Of a stretch of 6,233 bases of DNA, positions 1 through 5,500 are shown piece by piece. The DNA lies in assembly GCA_030526885.1 (NCBI GenBank), contig JAUNBV010000112.1, positions 1 to 6,233 of the forward strand, written 5' to 3'. Under the pieces are notes generated by a model that did no database searches, was not told the DNA's origin, and saw only the letters and a list, made by a program, of their open reading frames with translations. The translations under genes were made by a program, and so were the position numbers. Origin of the DNA: Syntrophomonadaceae bacterium (GTDB lineage: Bacteria > Bacillota > Syntrophomonadia > Syntrophomonadales > Syntrophomonadaceae). The first letter of the stretch is position 1; every line of letters begins with the position of its first letter.

Positions 1-2
1 CC

Positions 3-452
3 CAGATCAACGACGCTGCCGCCGGTGTCATCATGGCTACCGAAGATGGCGCCAAAGCTCTGGGCCTGAAGCCCAAAATGGAACTGGTATCCTGGGCCGT
101 AATCGGTCTGGAGCCGGAAATCATGGGTATTGGTCCCTCGCTGGCCATCCCCAAGGTCCTGAAGAGAGCCGGTCTGACCCAGGCTGATATCGGCCTGTGG
201 GAAGTCAACGAAGCTTTCGCTTCCCAGGCTTACTATTGCTGCGAAATGGCCCTCAAGCTCCCGATGGATCGCGTAAACGTTTGGGGTTCCGGTATCTCCA
301 TCGGCCATCCTCTGGCCTGCACCGGCGCCAGAATCGCCTGCGATATCGCCACCATGTTTGAAGATCCTGATTTCTCCGATGTCAACTACATCGTTGAATC
401 CATGTGTATCGGTCACGGCCACGGCGCCGCTGCCATCTGGAAGAGAGCATAG
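3..452 (+). CDS. Thiolase (acetyl-CoA acetyltransferase family), C-terminal part, 5' end outside window
   Basis: The reading frame is already open at the window edge (first full codon at 3) and ends with TAG at 450-452, giving 149 visible residues of a protein that is usually about 390-400 long. Thiolases condense two acyl-CoAs or cleave 3-ketoacyl-CoA in the cytoplasm, in fatty-acid, butyrate or acetoacetate metabolism. Visible family marks, in order, are QINDAAAGVIM, EIMGIGPSLAIPK, the NEAFA motif (Asn codon at 207), GHPLACTGAR with the catalytic His (codon 306-308), and the second catalytic Cys in CIGHGHG (codon 405-407). The nucleophilic Cys of the N-terminal half is outside the window. 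Two motifs are unusual: most relatives read GGAIALGHP and CIGGGxG, while this one reads GSGISIGHP and CIGHGHG. The key His and Cys are kept, so it is probably active, perhaps from a distinct subfamily. Substrate chain length cannot be told. An ATG at 33 is internal, not the start. The terminator at 484-513 ends its transcript. Confidence 0.93.
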   Translation, partial: QINDAAAGVIMATEDGAKALGLKPKMELVSWAVIGLEPEIMGIGPSLAIPKVLKRAGLTQADIGLWEVNEAFASQAYYCCEMALKLPMDRVNVWGSGISIGHPLACTGARIACDIATMFEDPDFSDVNYIVESMCIGHGHGAAAIWKRA

Positions 453-483
453 TCAGGAATCAGTCATTATAGCAATAATTATG

Positions 484-513
484 GAGGAGCCGCTTTTTAG
501 CGGCTCCTCTTTT
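484..513 (+). terminator. Intrinsic terminator of the thiolase gene
   Basis: A perfect 10-bp stem (GAGGAGCCGC at 484-493 with GCGGCTCCTC at 500-509) can be extended by a T-A pair, leaving a TTTT loop, and is followed by a T run (510-513). It lies 31 bp after the thiolase stop codon and is the natural end of that transcript. Confidence 0.9.
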
Positions 514-614
514 CGTGGCGCACCGCAAACTTTTTATCCCTCCCCCACCCTATTAAAAGACAGACTTTTGTCCACCATAGCCCATTAAGGCCGCGCCAGC
601 AGCATAAGCCGAAA

Positions 615-643
615 TTGAGTTTTCGGCTTCATTTCATTATATA
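615..643 (+). promoter_or_regulatory. Possible sigma-A promoter upstream of the recombinase
   Basis: TTGAGT (615-620) and TATATA (638-643) are separated by exactly 17 bp; each matches four of six consensus bases. Transcription would start near 650, giving a GC-rich leader of about 230 nt before the recombinase. The -35 lies in the loop and right arm of the 606-629 hairpin. No better candidate is visible nearer the gene. Confidence 0.35.
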
Positions 644-690
644 TGAATGAGCCGGGGGGGGGCCACCCTGCCCCCACCTGCCGGCGGCGA

Positions 691-713
691 GGCGGGGACA
701 GGAAGCTTGGCGC
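691..713 (+). repeat. Left arm of imperfect inverted repeat flanking the recombinase
   Basis: Reads GGCGGGG, ACAGG, four unmatched bases, then TTGGCGC. The reverse complement of 1585-1609 reads GGCGGGG, two extra bases (AG), ACAGG, four unmatched bases, TTGGCGC. In total, 19 bases match in three collinear blocks. Weaker collinear matches continue on both sides: TGCCGG at 679-684 with CCGGCA at 1609-1614, and CCCTGCC at 718-724 with GGCAGGG at 1562-1568. Confidence 0.5.
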
Positions 714-761
714 CCCTCCCTGCCCACCCGTAACCCGGAAGCATTTTACATAATCGAAGCT

Positions 762-799
762 AAAAATCCCTGCTAAAACATGTTTTAATTAGGATATTT
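762..799. promoter_or_regulatory. Imperfect 38-bp dyad with 14-bp perfect core: possible recombinase site or operator
   Basis: The core TAAAACATGTTTTA (774-787) is a perfect palindrome centred on an AT dinucleotide at 780/781. Symmetry is lost for four positions, then returns in the arms (767-769 with 792-794, 766 with 795, 762-764 with 797-799), so 14 of 19 position pairs are complementary. Family knowledge: crossover sites of resolvases and invertases are imperfect dyads of about 26-30 bp around a 2-bp centre and usually lie beside the recombinase gene. An autoregulatory operator is an equally good reading. No second copy is seen in the window. Confidence 0.4.
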
Positions 800-810
800 T
801 TGTGCGGCGG

Positions 811-824
811 CGAGGGGCGGCGGG
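811..824 (+). repeat. 14-bp direct repeat, first copy (second at 1475-1488)
   Basis: CGAGGGGCGGCGGG occurs here and again at 1475-1488, within the last codons of the recombinase. A shorter relative, CGGCGGCGAGG, is at 682-692 and again at 805-815. The copies bracket the recombinase, but all are very GC-rich and low in complexity. Confidence 0.45.
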
Positions 825-877
825 CGCTGCCCCTCATGGCGCTGACTTTATCACCGGGTCATGGGGGGATGCGGATA

Positions 878-1501
878 ATGGATACATCTAAGGTCTACGG
901 ATACGTGCGCGTATCCACCAGAGAACAAAACGAGGAGCGCCAGCTTATCGCGCTGCGGCGGTTCGGAGTTGACGAAAATAGGATATATCTCGATAAGCAA
1001 TCCGGCAAAGATTTTGAGCGCCCGCAGTATAAGCGGCTAATCCGGCGCCTGCGTCCGGGCGACGTACTGGTGATAAAAAGCATCGACCGGCTGGGGCGCA
1101 ATTACGCGGATATCCTGGAGCAATGGCGACATATAACCAAGCACCAAAAAGCCTGTATCGTGGTGCTGGATATGCCCCTGCTGGATACGCGGCGCAATGA
1201 CGGCGACCTGACCGGCGCGCTTATCGCGGACATCGTATTACAGCTATTGAGCTATGTGGCGGAAACGGAGCGGGTCAACATCCGCCAGCGGCAGGCCGAA
1301 GGGATAAAGGCCGCCCAAGCGCGGGGCGTGCGTTTCGGGCGTACCGCCATGACCCCGCCGCCCGAATTCGCCGCCTACCGCTCCGCCTACCTCAACGGCG
1401 AAATAACCGCCCTGGCCGCTTCCAAACGGCTCGGCATATCTGACACCACTTTTTTACGCTGGGTCAAGGGCGAACGAGGGGCGGCGGGGCTATTTACATA
1501 A
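878..1501 (+). CDS. Serine recombinase, resolvase/DNA-invertase type
   Basis: A 207-residue small serine recombinase, which cuts and rejoins DNA at paired short sites for inversion, deletion or integration. Residues 6-14 (VYGYVRVST) hold the nucleophile Ser13. E47-R48-P49 follows the SGKDF loop, and the D70-R71-L-G-R74 motif supplies the catalytic arginines. Residues 111-155 form the long dimer helix (IADIVLQLLSYVAETERVNIRQRQAEGIKAAQARG) ending in FGR, and residues 175-198 (ITALAASKRLGISDTTFLRWVKG) are a C-terminal helix-turn-helix. This order matches the Hin/Gin/Tn3-resolvase architecture, and the length is normal for that group. It is not the IS607 order, which has the helix-turn-helix first. 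I start at ATG 878 because homology begins there and GGGGGG (863-868) sits 9 bp upstream. ATG 869 would leave no spacing, and an extension to TTG 800 (AGGA at 791-794) adds 26 residues unlike the family. The last residues (RGAAGLF) are encoded by a 14-bp repeat. Targets are unknown; candidate sites are at 762-799 and 1765-1876. Confidence 0.9.
   Translation: MDTSKVYGYVRVSTREQNEERQLIALRRFGVDENRIYLDKQSGKDFERPQYKRLIRRLRPGDVLVIKSIDRLGRNYADILEQWRHITKHQKACIVVLDMPLLDTRRNDGDLTGALIADIVLQLLSYVAETERVNIRQRQAEGIKAAQARGVRFGRTAMTPPPEFAAYRSAYLNGEITALAASKRLGISDTTFLRWVKGERGAAGLFT
1475..1488 (+). repeat. 14-bp direct repeat, second copy
   Basis: CGAGGGGCGGCGGG, identical to 811-824. It encodes the tail of the recombinase beyond its helix-turn-helix, so the tail may have been changed by a rearrangement between GC-rich copies. 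Confidence 0.45.
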
Positions 1502-1703
1502 AACCTGTAGCCGCCAAAGCGCGGCGGCATGAACCGGGGCCGCCAGGCGCTCCGGCACATCGGCAGGGTGTAAAGCCCTTGTTTGCGCCAAATAGCCTGT
1601 CTCCCCGCCCGGCAAAATTATAATTGTTGGAATTAAATTTACTTTTTTTGTATACAGTAATGCCACGCCTAACTAAAATATATTAAATTGCGCAAAACTT
1701 CCC
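1502..1703. other. Gene-free stretch after the recombinase
   Basis: No gene is seen. The first 110 bp are GC-rich and contain a hairpin (GCCGCC 1510-1515 with GGCGGC 1523-1528) without a T run, so it is not a clear terminator, and the right inverted-repeat arm. From about 1614 the DNA is strongly AT-rich, which fits a promoter region. A weak promoter-like pair, TTGGAA (1627-1632) and TATACA (1651-1656) with 18 bp between, is possible but inferior to the one at 1704-1732. Confidence 0.6.
1585..1609 (-). repeat. Right arm of imperfect inverted repeat flanking the recombinase
   Basis: GCGCCAA (1585-1591), CCTGT (1596-1600) and CCCCGCC (1603-1609) are complementary, in order, to the blocks at 707-713, 698-702 and 691-697. 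It lies 84 bp beyond the recombinase stop codon and ends at the transition to AT-rich DNA. Confidence 0.5.
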
Positions 1704-1732
1704 TTGATTTTTTAAAAACATTCGATTATAAT
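1704..1732 (+). promoter_or_regulatory. Near-consensus sigma-A promoter
   Basis: TTGATT (1704-1709) and a perfect TATAAT (1727-1732) are separated by the optimal 17 bp, within AT-rich DNA. Transcription should begin near A1740. It is the best promoter in the window and the most likely source of RNA for the hairpins at 1762-1828 and, if terminators are passed, for the HU-like gene and the surface-protein gene. Confidence 0.75.
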
Positions 1733-1764
1733 CTTATTCAATAGTAACTTATAATTCCGTCACC

Positions 1765-1782
1765 CCAAAACTATACTTTTGG
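1765..1782. repeat. 18-bp palindromic repeat, copy 1
   Basis: CCAAAACTATACTTTTGG matches 1859-1876 at 16 of 18 positions. It is itself a dyad with one mismatched pair, extending to CCCC/GGGG outside. It lies about 25-43 bp after the predicted transcription start. It may be an operator half-pair, a recombination site or simply an RNA hairpin. Confidence 0.6.
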
Positions 1783-1806
1783 GGTAGGAGCATTTCAGCC
1801 CTACCG

Positions 1807-1828
1807 ACCGCCCTATTGGGCGGTTTTT
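1807..1828 (+). terminator. Intrinsic terminator downstream of the 1704-1732 promoter
   Basis: ACCGCCC (1807-1813) and GGGCGGT (1818-1824) form a perfect 7-bp GC-rich stem with loop TATT, followed by TTTTT. It sits about 80 nt after the predicted start and lies between the two 18-bp palindromes. Confidence 0.85.
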
Positions 1829-1858
1829 CTGTGTTTTTCAAGCCATTTCCGGCCGCTT

Positions 1859-1876
1859 CCAAAAGTATACCTTTGG
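1859..1876. repeat. 18-bp palindromic repeat, copy 2
   Basis: CCAAAAGTATACCTTTGG is a dyad centred on GTATAC with one mismatched pair. It starts 94 bp after copy 1. Its left 11 bases (1859-1869) are exactly complementary to TATACTTTTGG at 1773-1783, so in RNA the two copies could also pair across the terminator. Confidence 0.6.
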
Positions 1877-1983
1877 AATAATCCAAAGGGTCCGGGGGGC
1901 ACGCAAAGCTGTTTGATGGCATCGGCGCACATTGGCCGGGGGCAAATATGCCCTCTGCTTTGAGATGATATGTCAGCCTCCGG
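1870..1983 (+). promoter_or_regulatory. Foldable leader upstream of the HU-like gene
   Basis: There is no gene here. Helices that can form together are CCTTTGGA (1870-1877) with TCCAAAGG (1882-1889); an outer helix of 1892-1900 with 1976-1983 (one bulged G, one G-U); inside it CAAAGC (1904-1909) with GCTTTG (1957-1962); and an inner hairpin GGGCA (1940-1944) with TGCCC (1949-1953). This nested arrangement directly ahead of a terminator hairpin is typical of attenuators, but I cannot match it to a known riboswitch class. Confidence 0.35.
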
Positions 1984-1988
1984 CCGCG

Positions 1989-2035
1989 AGCACCAGCAGG
2001 ATGCTGACAGAAGCATCATCCTGCCGGTGCTTTTT
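1989..2035 (+). terminator. Terminator-like hairpin (possible attenuator) just before the HU-like gene
   Basis: AGCACC (1989-1994) pairs with GGTGCT (2026-2031), and GCAGGATG (1996-2003) with CATCCTGC (2017-2024), with a single A/C mismatch between them, followed by TTTTT (2031-2035). An alternative inner stem GATGCT (2000-2005) with AGCATC (2012-2017) is possible. It ends 23 bp before the ATG at 2059, so RNA for that gene must pass it or start after it; no promoter is visible after it. Confidence 0.8.
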
Positions 2036-2058
2036 AAACACGGAGAGGAGGGAGACTT

Positions 2059-2424
2059 ATGCATTGGACGGAGGTCATCGCGCGCACCGCCGAGCAGGTG
2101 GGACAGAGCGCGGAGGAGGCGGAAAAGGTGCTCGGCGCCATGCTGGAGGTAGTCAGCGAGGCCATGAAGACGGACGAGATAATTTACCTGGCCCCCGACT
2201 TCGGCGCCTTTGCCATGAAGGACATTGAGGGCAAGGAAGTCGGCGCCGGCGGGCGGCAACTCACCAAGAGCCGTCGAACTCCCGTCTTCAAATCGGCGGC
2301 CCGGCTCAAAAAACACCTGCGGCAGAGCGACGAGGAATACCTGCATCGGCTGCACGAAACCGGCCGGCACCACCAGGCGGAATGCGTGGCCAGAAGCCCG
2401 CGGGCTCCGGCTAAGGAAACGTAA
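2059..2424 (+). CDS. Divergent HU/IHF-family DNA-binding protein
   Basis: A 121-residue protein. HU proteins are small dimers that bend DNA and organise the nucleoid. Residues 1-44 match the two N-terminal helices (WTEVIARTAEQVGQSAEEAEK, then VLGAMLEVVSEAMK). DFGAF at 47-51 corresponds to the GFGNF turn, and TPVFKSAARLKKHL at 74-87 to the PAFKPGKALKDAV end. Between them the DNA arm (52-73) is a few residues short and lacks the usual RKGRNPQTG, including the intercalating proline; it reads EVGAGGRQLTKSRR. Residues 88-121 form a charged His- and Arg-containing tail absent from standard 90-residue HU. DNA binding is likely but its mode may differ. AGGAGG (2046-2051) lies 7 bp before ATG 2059, so the start is firm. 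An attenuator-like hairpin precedes it, and the surface-protein gene follows after 98 bp with no terminator between. Confidence 0.8.
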   Translation: MHWTEVIARTAEQVGQSAEEAEKVLGAMLEVVSEAMKTDEIIYLAPDFGAFAMKDIEGKEVGAGGRQLTKSRRTPVFKSAARLKKHLRQSDEEYLHRLHETGRHHQAECVARSPRAPAKET

Positions 2425-2457
2425 ACCTAAGATTCCAAGCCAGAAACATCAGTGAGC

Positions 2458-2497
2458 TTGTCATGATAATGACAAAACCAACCCCAAGCAGTATCGA
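2458..2497 (+). promoter_or_regulatory. Palindrome overlapping a possible promoter before the surface-protein gene
   Basis: TTGTCATGATAATGACAA (2458-2475) is a perfect 7-bp inverted repeat around GATA. Its right arm contains ATGACA (2469-2474), five of six matches to a -35, followed after 17 bp by TATCGA (2492-2497), a poor -10. An operator over a weak promoter is a reasonable reading. As RNA it would be a weak hairpin without a T run, so not a terminator. Confidence 0.35.
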
Positions 2498-2522
2498 CGA
2501 ATAATTGAATGGAGGATAGTTA

Positions 2523-5500
2523 ATGAAAACAAAAACATTATTTACTTACACCCTGGCTCTATGTATGGCCCTATGCCTGGCCCTTTTCCTGCTGCCGGCA
2601 GCGGCGCAGGCGGCGGACGAAGCTGATTACACTTGGTATGGCGAAGGCAGCGCTACCGAATATACCCTGAATGACGCCGCCGATTTGCTCGGCTTTGCCA
2701 ATATCGTCAGCGGGCGCGAGAGCAAGGCTGCTGATGATTTCAAGAATAAAACCGTGACCTTGGGCGATGATATCGAGCTTCCCGATAACTGGCTGCCCAT
2801 CGGCGGCGCTATCGTGACGTCAGAGGTCAGTGGCGGAACCTATGGAAAAATCGATTTATCGTCTTCAGAGCCCTTTTGCGGCACCTTTGACGGCAATGAA
2901 CACCGCCTCACAAATCTGGCCCTGTCAAATGATGACGTTGTGGGTAGTAGCCCTATAGTCGGCGCTTTATTCTCTACGCTTGAAGGCGCGGTCATCAGAG
3001 ATTTGATAATCGAAGATGTTTCTTTGACCGATAGCAGCAACACGCTGTATATGACAGCGGTAGCGGGGCAGGCCAGCGACACACTATTTTATAATGTCGA
3101 TATCAGCGGCTCCATCGAGTGTTTCCGTCCCAGTGGGATTGTCACTGCGGCCCAAGACTGTTCTTTTGACGGCTGTGATGTCACTGTTGATATGAACGCT
3201 GCCGTAGGAACGAATAAAGGCATCGTTATCGGCGGACTGGCACAGCAGATTGTAGGTGTCGGAGAAAAGACAGTGTTTTACAATTGCACATATACTGGCA
3301 CGATTACCGTTGATGGCTCAAATGCCAGCTATCTATGGGCCGGCGGCATGTTCGGCGGCACCTCATATTCCAAGCCGACCTTCTATTTCCCGGTGATATT
3401 GGATAACTGCCGAGCCGACATTACGTGGGATGTATCTAACCGTCCGTCCGTCTATGTCTACTCCGAAGGGCGCTCGGCGGATACTACTTCGCAGAGCACG
3501 AAATCCAACTTTTTCGAAGGATTGCTGGGCCGCACTCATATTGATTTAGCGGTTACTGTAATTGAAATGGACGGTGACGTGTGGATCAGCGTTGGCGGCA
3601 GAGCCGAACAGGGTGAACAGGCCTTTGCCAAGCCAGTAGCCTCCATAACCAAAAGCGGCAAAAACGCCTATTACCCCACCTTAGCCGAGGCGGTCGCGGC
3701 GGCGAAGGCCAACGACACCATAAAGCTGCTGAAAGATGTGACGTTCACGGAGACGCTGGAAATCAAAGACGGCAAGGACTTTACGCTTAATCTGAATAAC
3801 CACGACATAACCACCAGTCACACAGATGATTATACTGTGTTTCCTCTGCTGAAAATTCAGAATGCCAAGGTCAATGTGACCGGCGTCGGCACAATCGCCC
3901 CGGGCGGAACTTATTTTAAGCACAATTCTCAGGGCATACAGTTGCTCGGTTCAGAGCAAGAGAATGCTGCTAACTACACTGTTCTCACCGTAGGCAAAGA
4001 TGTAAAGATCGGCGGTTACGCCCACGCAGTGCAGATACAGCAAACAAAGAATAAAGCCTACGGAGTGGTAGTGAACATCTATGGCACTCTGGACGCCACC
4101 TATGACACAACCGGAAAGACCTACCTGGACAATTACGGCACCGTGGGCATAACAACCAACGGTAAGATTAATGCAACTACGGGAAATGTGCCCAAGATCA
4201 ACGTGTTTGAGGGCGCCAAAGTCAACTCTATTTACGCTGCCGGTTATGCGGAATGGAATATCAGCGGAGGCACTATCACCGGCGATGATAGCGGTATCGG
4301 CATCAAGGCCGGCAAGCTGAAAATTACCGGCGGCACGGTATCCTGCACTGGACGAGACACCGCGCCCACTAGCGGATACTCCAACGGCATAGAAGCCTCT
4401 GGTGCGGCGATACAGATCGAGAGCAACAGCGACTATGCCGGCAAGATAGAGATTGACATCGCTAACGCTACCATTACCAGCGCCAACGGCTATTCTATCT
4501 ATGAATATCTTGGCAAGGGAACTGCAACTGCTGTTGAAAGGATTAATATCACTAGCGGCAAGTTTAAGGGAGGAATCTTGATATCCGAACAATTGGGTAC
4601 CAAGAAGGTTATCACCATCACCGGCGGGTATTTTACCACCAATCCGTCGGCCTACGTGCCGTCCACGCATCAAGCGGGCACCAGTGATTTGACTGGCTAC
4701 AGTTATATGGTCCAAAAGTTTGTGCCTGTGGTGGTGGATATACCGGAAGAAATCAAGCCCGTACCCCCCGTGGTGCCCGAGCCGGTGGTTGAAGACCTAC
4801 CCGAAGGTCACGACACAGATTTAGCCGACAACGCTGCTACCGCCGCAAAAGAAACCACCATCGCTCCCGATAGCGCAGATGATCTGTCCGGCTTGGCGGT
4901 CAGCGACGTGATTACCACCCCTGCCGACCCCGCCCAGCCTGCAGACACGAAGATCAAGATTAGCGAAGGTGAACATAAACTCATTGCCGAGGTGCTAACT
5001 GAAGCCGTAGACAAGGTTAAGAACTTACCAGGTATTAATAATACATCACTTAACGCCACTGACCTCACCATCGTGGTGCAACCTTCTCTGGAGATCAAGG
5101 TCACCGGCGCTACCGCAGCCGATAGCGGCACGGGCGCGGCGGCGACCCTAACCCTTGATATCACCCCCATGAGCCAGATATTGGTCACCACCAAGGCGGT
5201 GGCGGAAACGGAGAATATTGTAGGCAACGCCTCCGGGGCTACAAACGCCAACGCGGTAAAGGTCGGTGAACCGCAGCCCATTAAGGCTGACATTTGGCCG
5301 CCCATCACTATCACCATCCCCCTGCCCGCTGGTTTTGTCAACAGTACCGGCGATAGTCTGCTGATTAAACACGATAAAGGCGGCGGCGAGGTCTACTACT
5401 ACACCGCGACCCTGAGAGTGGATAACACAAAGAACCCAGCCCAATACTACGCCACCTTTACCGTGACCAAGGGGTTCAGTGATTTTACCCTCATGGCTAC

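Larger units (their letters stand above)
514..877. other. Gene-free stretch between thiolase terminator and recombinase
   Basis: No convincing gene is present. An open frame at 358-588 is an out-of-frame shadow of the thiolase that runs on through the terminator. The stretch holds a 9-bp hairpin (AAGCCGAAA 606-614 with TTTCGGCTT 621-629), a possible promoter, a run of nine G (654-662), a GC-rich block with loose inverted complements (about 664-702), the 762-799 dyad and a GC-rich hairpin (GAGGGGC 812-818 with GCCCCTC 829-835) just ahead of the recombinase. Composition changes sharply from AT-rich to GC-rich at about 650. Confidence 0.7.
651..1613 (+). mobile_element. Candidate recombinase-bearing unit: GC-rich island with inverted ends
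   Basis: The island has abrupt AT-rich borders on both sides and contains only the serine recombinase. Its outermost bases are inverted relative to each other: GCCGGGGGGGG at 651-661 and CCCCGCCCGGC at 1603-1613 (10 of 11 complementary). Further in, a longer broken inverted repeat (691-713 against 1585-1609) also faces inward. I see no target-site duplication: the flanks end in TGAATGA and begin with AAAATTA. This may be a small transposable or integrative unit, or a remnant. GC-rich sequence inflates chance complementarity, so the call is tentative. Confidence 0.3.
1740..1828 (+). ncRNA. Candidate small RNA or terminated leader of about 90 nt
   Basis: The region between the 1704-1732 promoter and the 1807-1828 terminator has no usable reading frame. 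It folds into a 9-bp hairpin (ACCCCAAAA 1762-1770 with TTTTGGGGT 1777-1785) followed by the terminator stem. An alternative stem, GGTAGG (1783-1788) with CCTACC (1800-1805), shares three bases with the first hairpin, so the two compete. I do not recognise a known RNA family. It could be a stand-alone small RNA or the prematurely ended leader of the downstream genes. Confidence 0.45.

Noticed and set aside
358..588. 76-codon + strand frame overlapping the thiolase end
   Set aside because: It runs out of frame with the thiolase and straight through its terminator, with no homology and no ribosome binding site.
800..877. Longer recombinase starting at TTG 800
   Set aside because: AGGA at 791-794 makes it possible, but the 26 added residues do not resemble the family, and catalytic-domain homology begins just after ATG 878.
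745..1501. 9-bp direct repeat TTTACATAA at 745-753 and 1493-1501 flanking the recombinase
   Set aside because: Nine-base repeats are expected many times by chance in 6 kb, and one copy includes the stop codon of the recombinase.
1916..1963. 15-codon leader peptide (ATG at 1916, TGA at 1961)
   Set aside because: No Shine-Dalgarno site and no run of regulatory codons; it is more likely chance within a structured leader.
1892..1985. Possible cyclic-di-GMP-I riboswitch, from the string CACGCAAAGC at 1900-1909
   Set aside because: The ACGCAAAGC string fits the consensus, but the expected upstream GGCAAACC segment with its GNRA-capped hairpin and the downstream CTAAGG receptor are missing. A covariance search with the GEMM-I model would settle it.
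1813..2373. Open minus-strand frame of 186 codons
   Set aside because: It would run through two intrinsic terminators and be antisense to the HU-like gene. No family is recognisable, and the + strand explanation is strong.
3951..4715. Open minus-strand frame of 254 codons
   Set aside because: It lies wholly inside the surface-protein gene, which has a signal peptide, a Shine-Dalgarno site and continuous domain homology. The translation has no recognisable domain. The other minus-strand frames at 2840-3082, 3681-3923, 4244-4426, 4808-5341 and 5148-5444 are the same kind of shadow.
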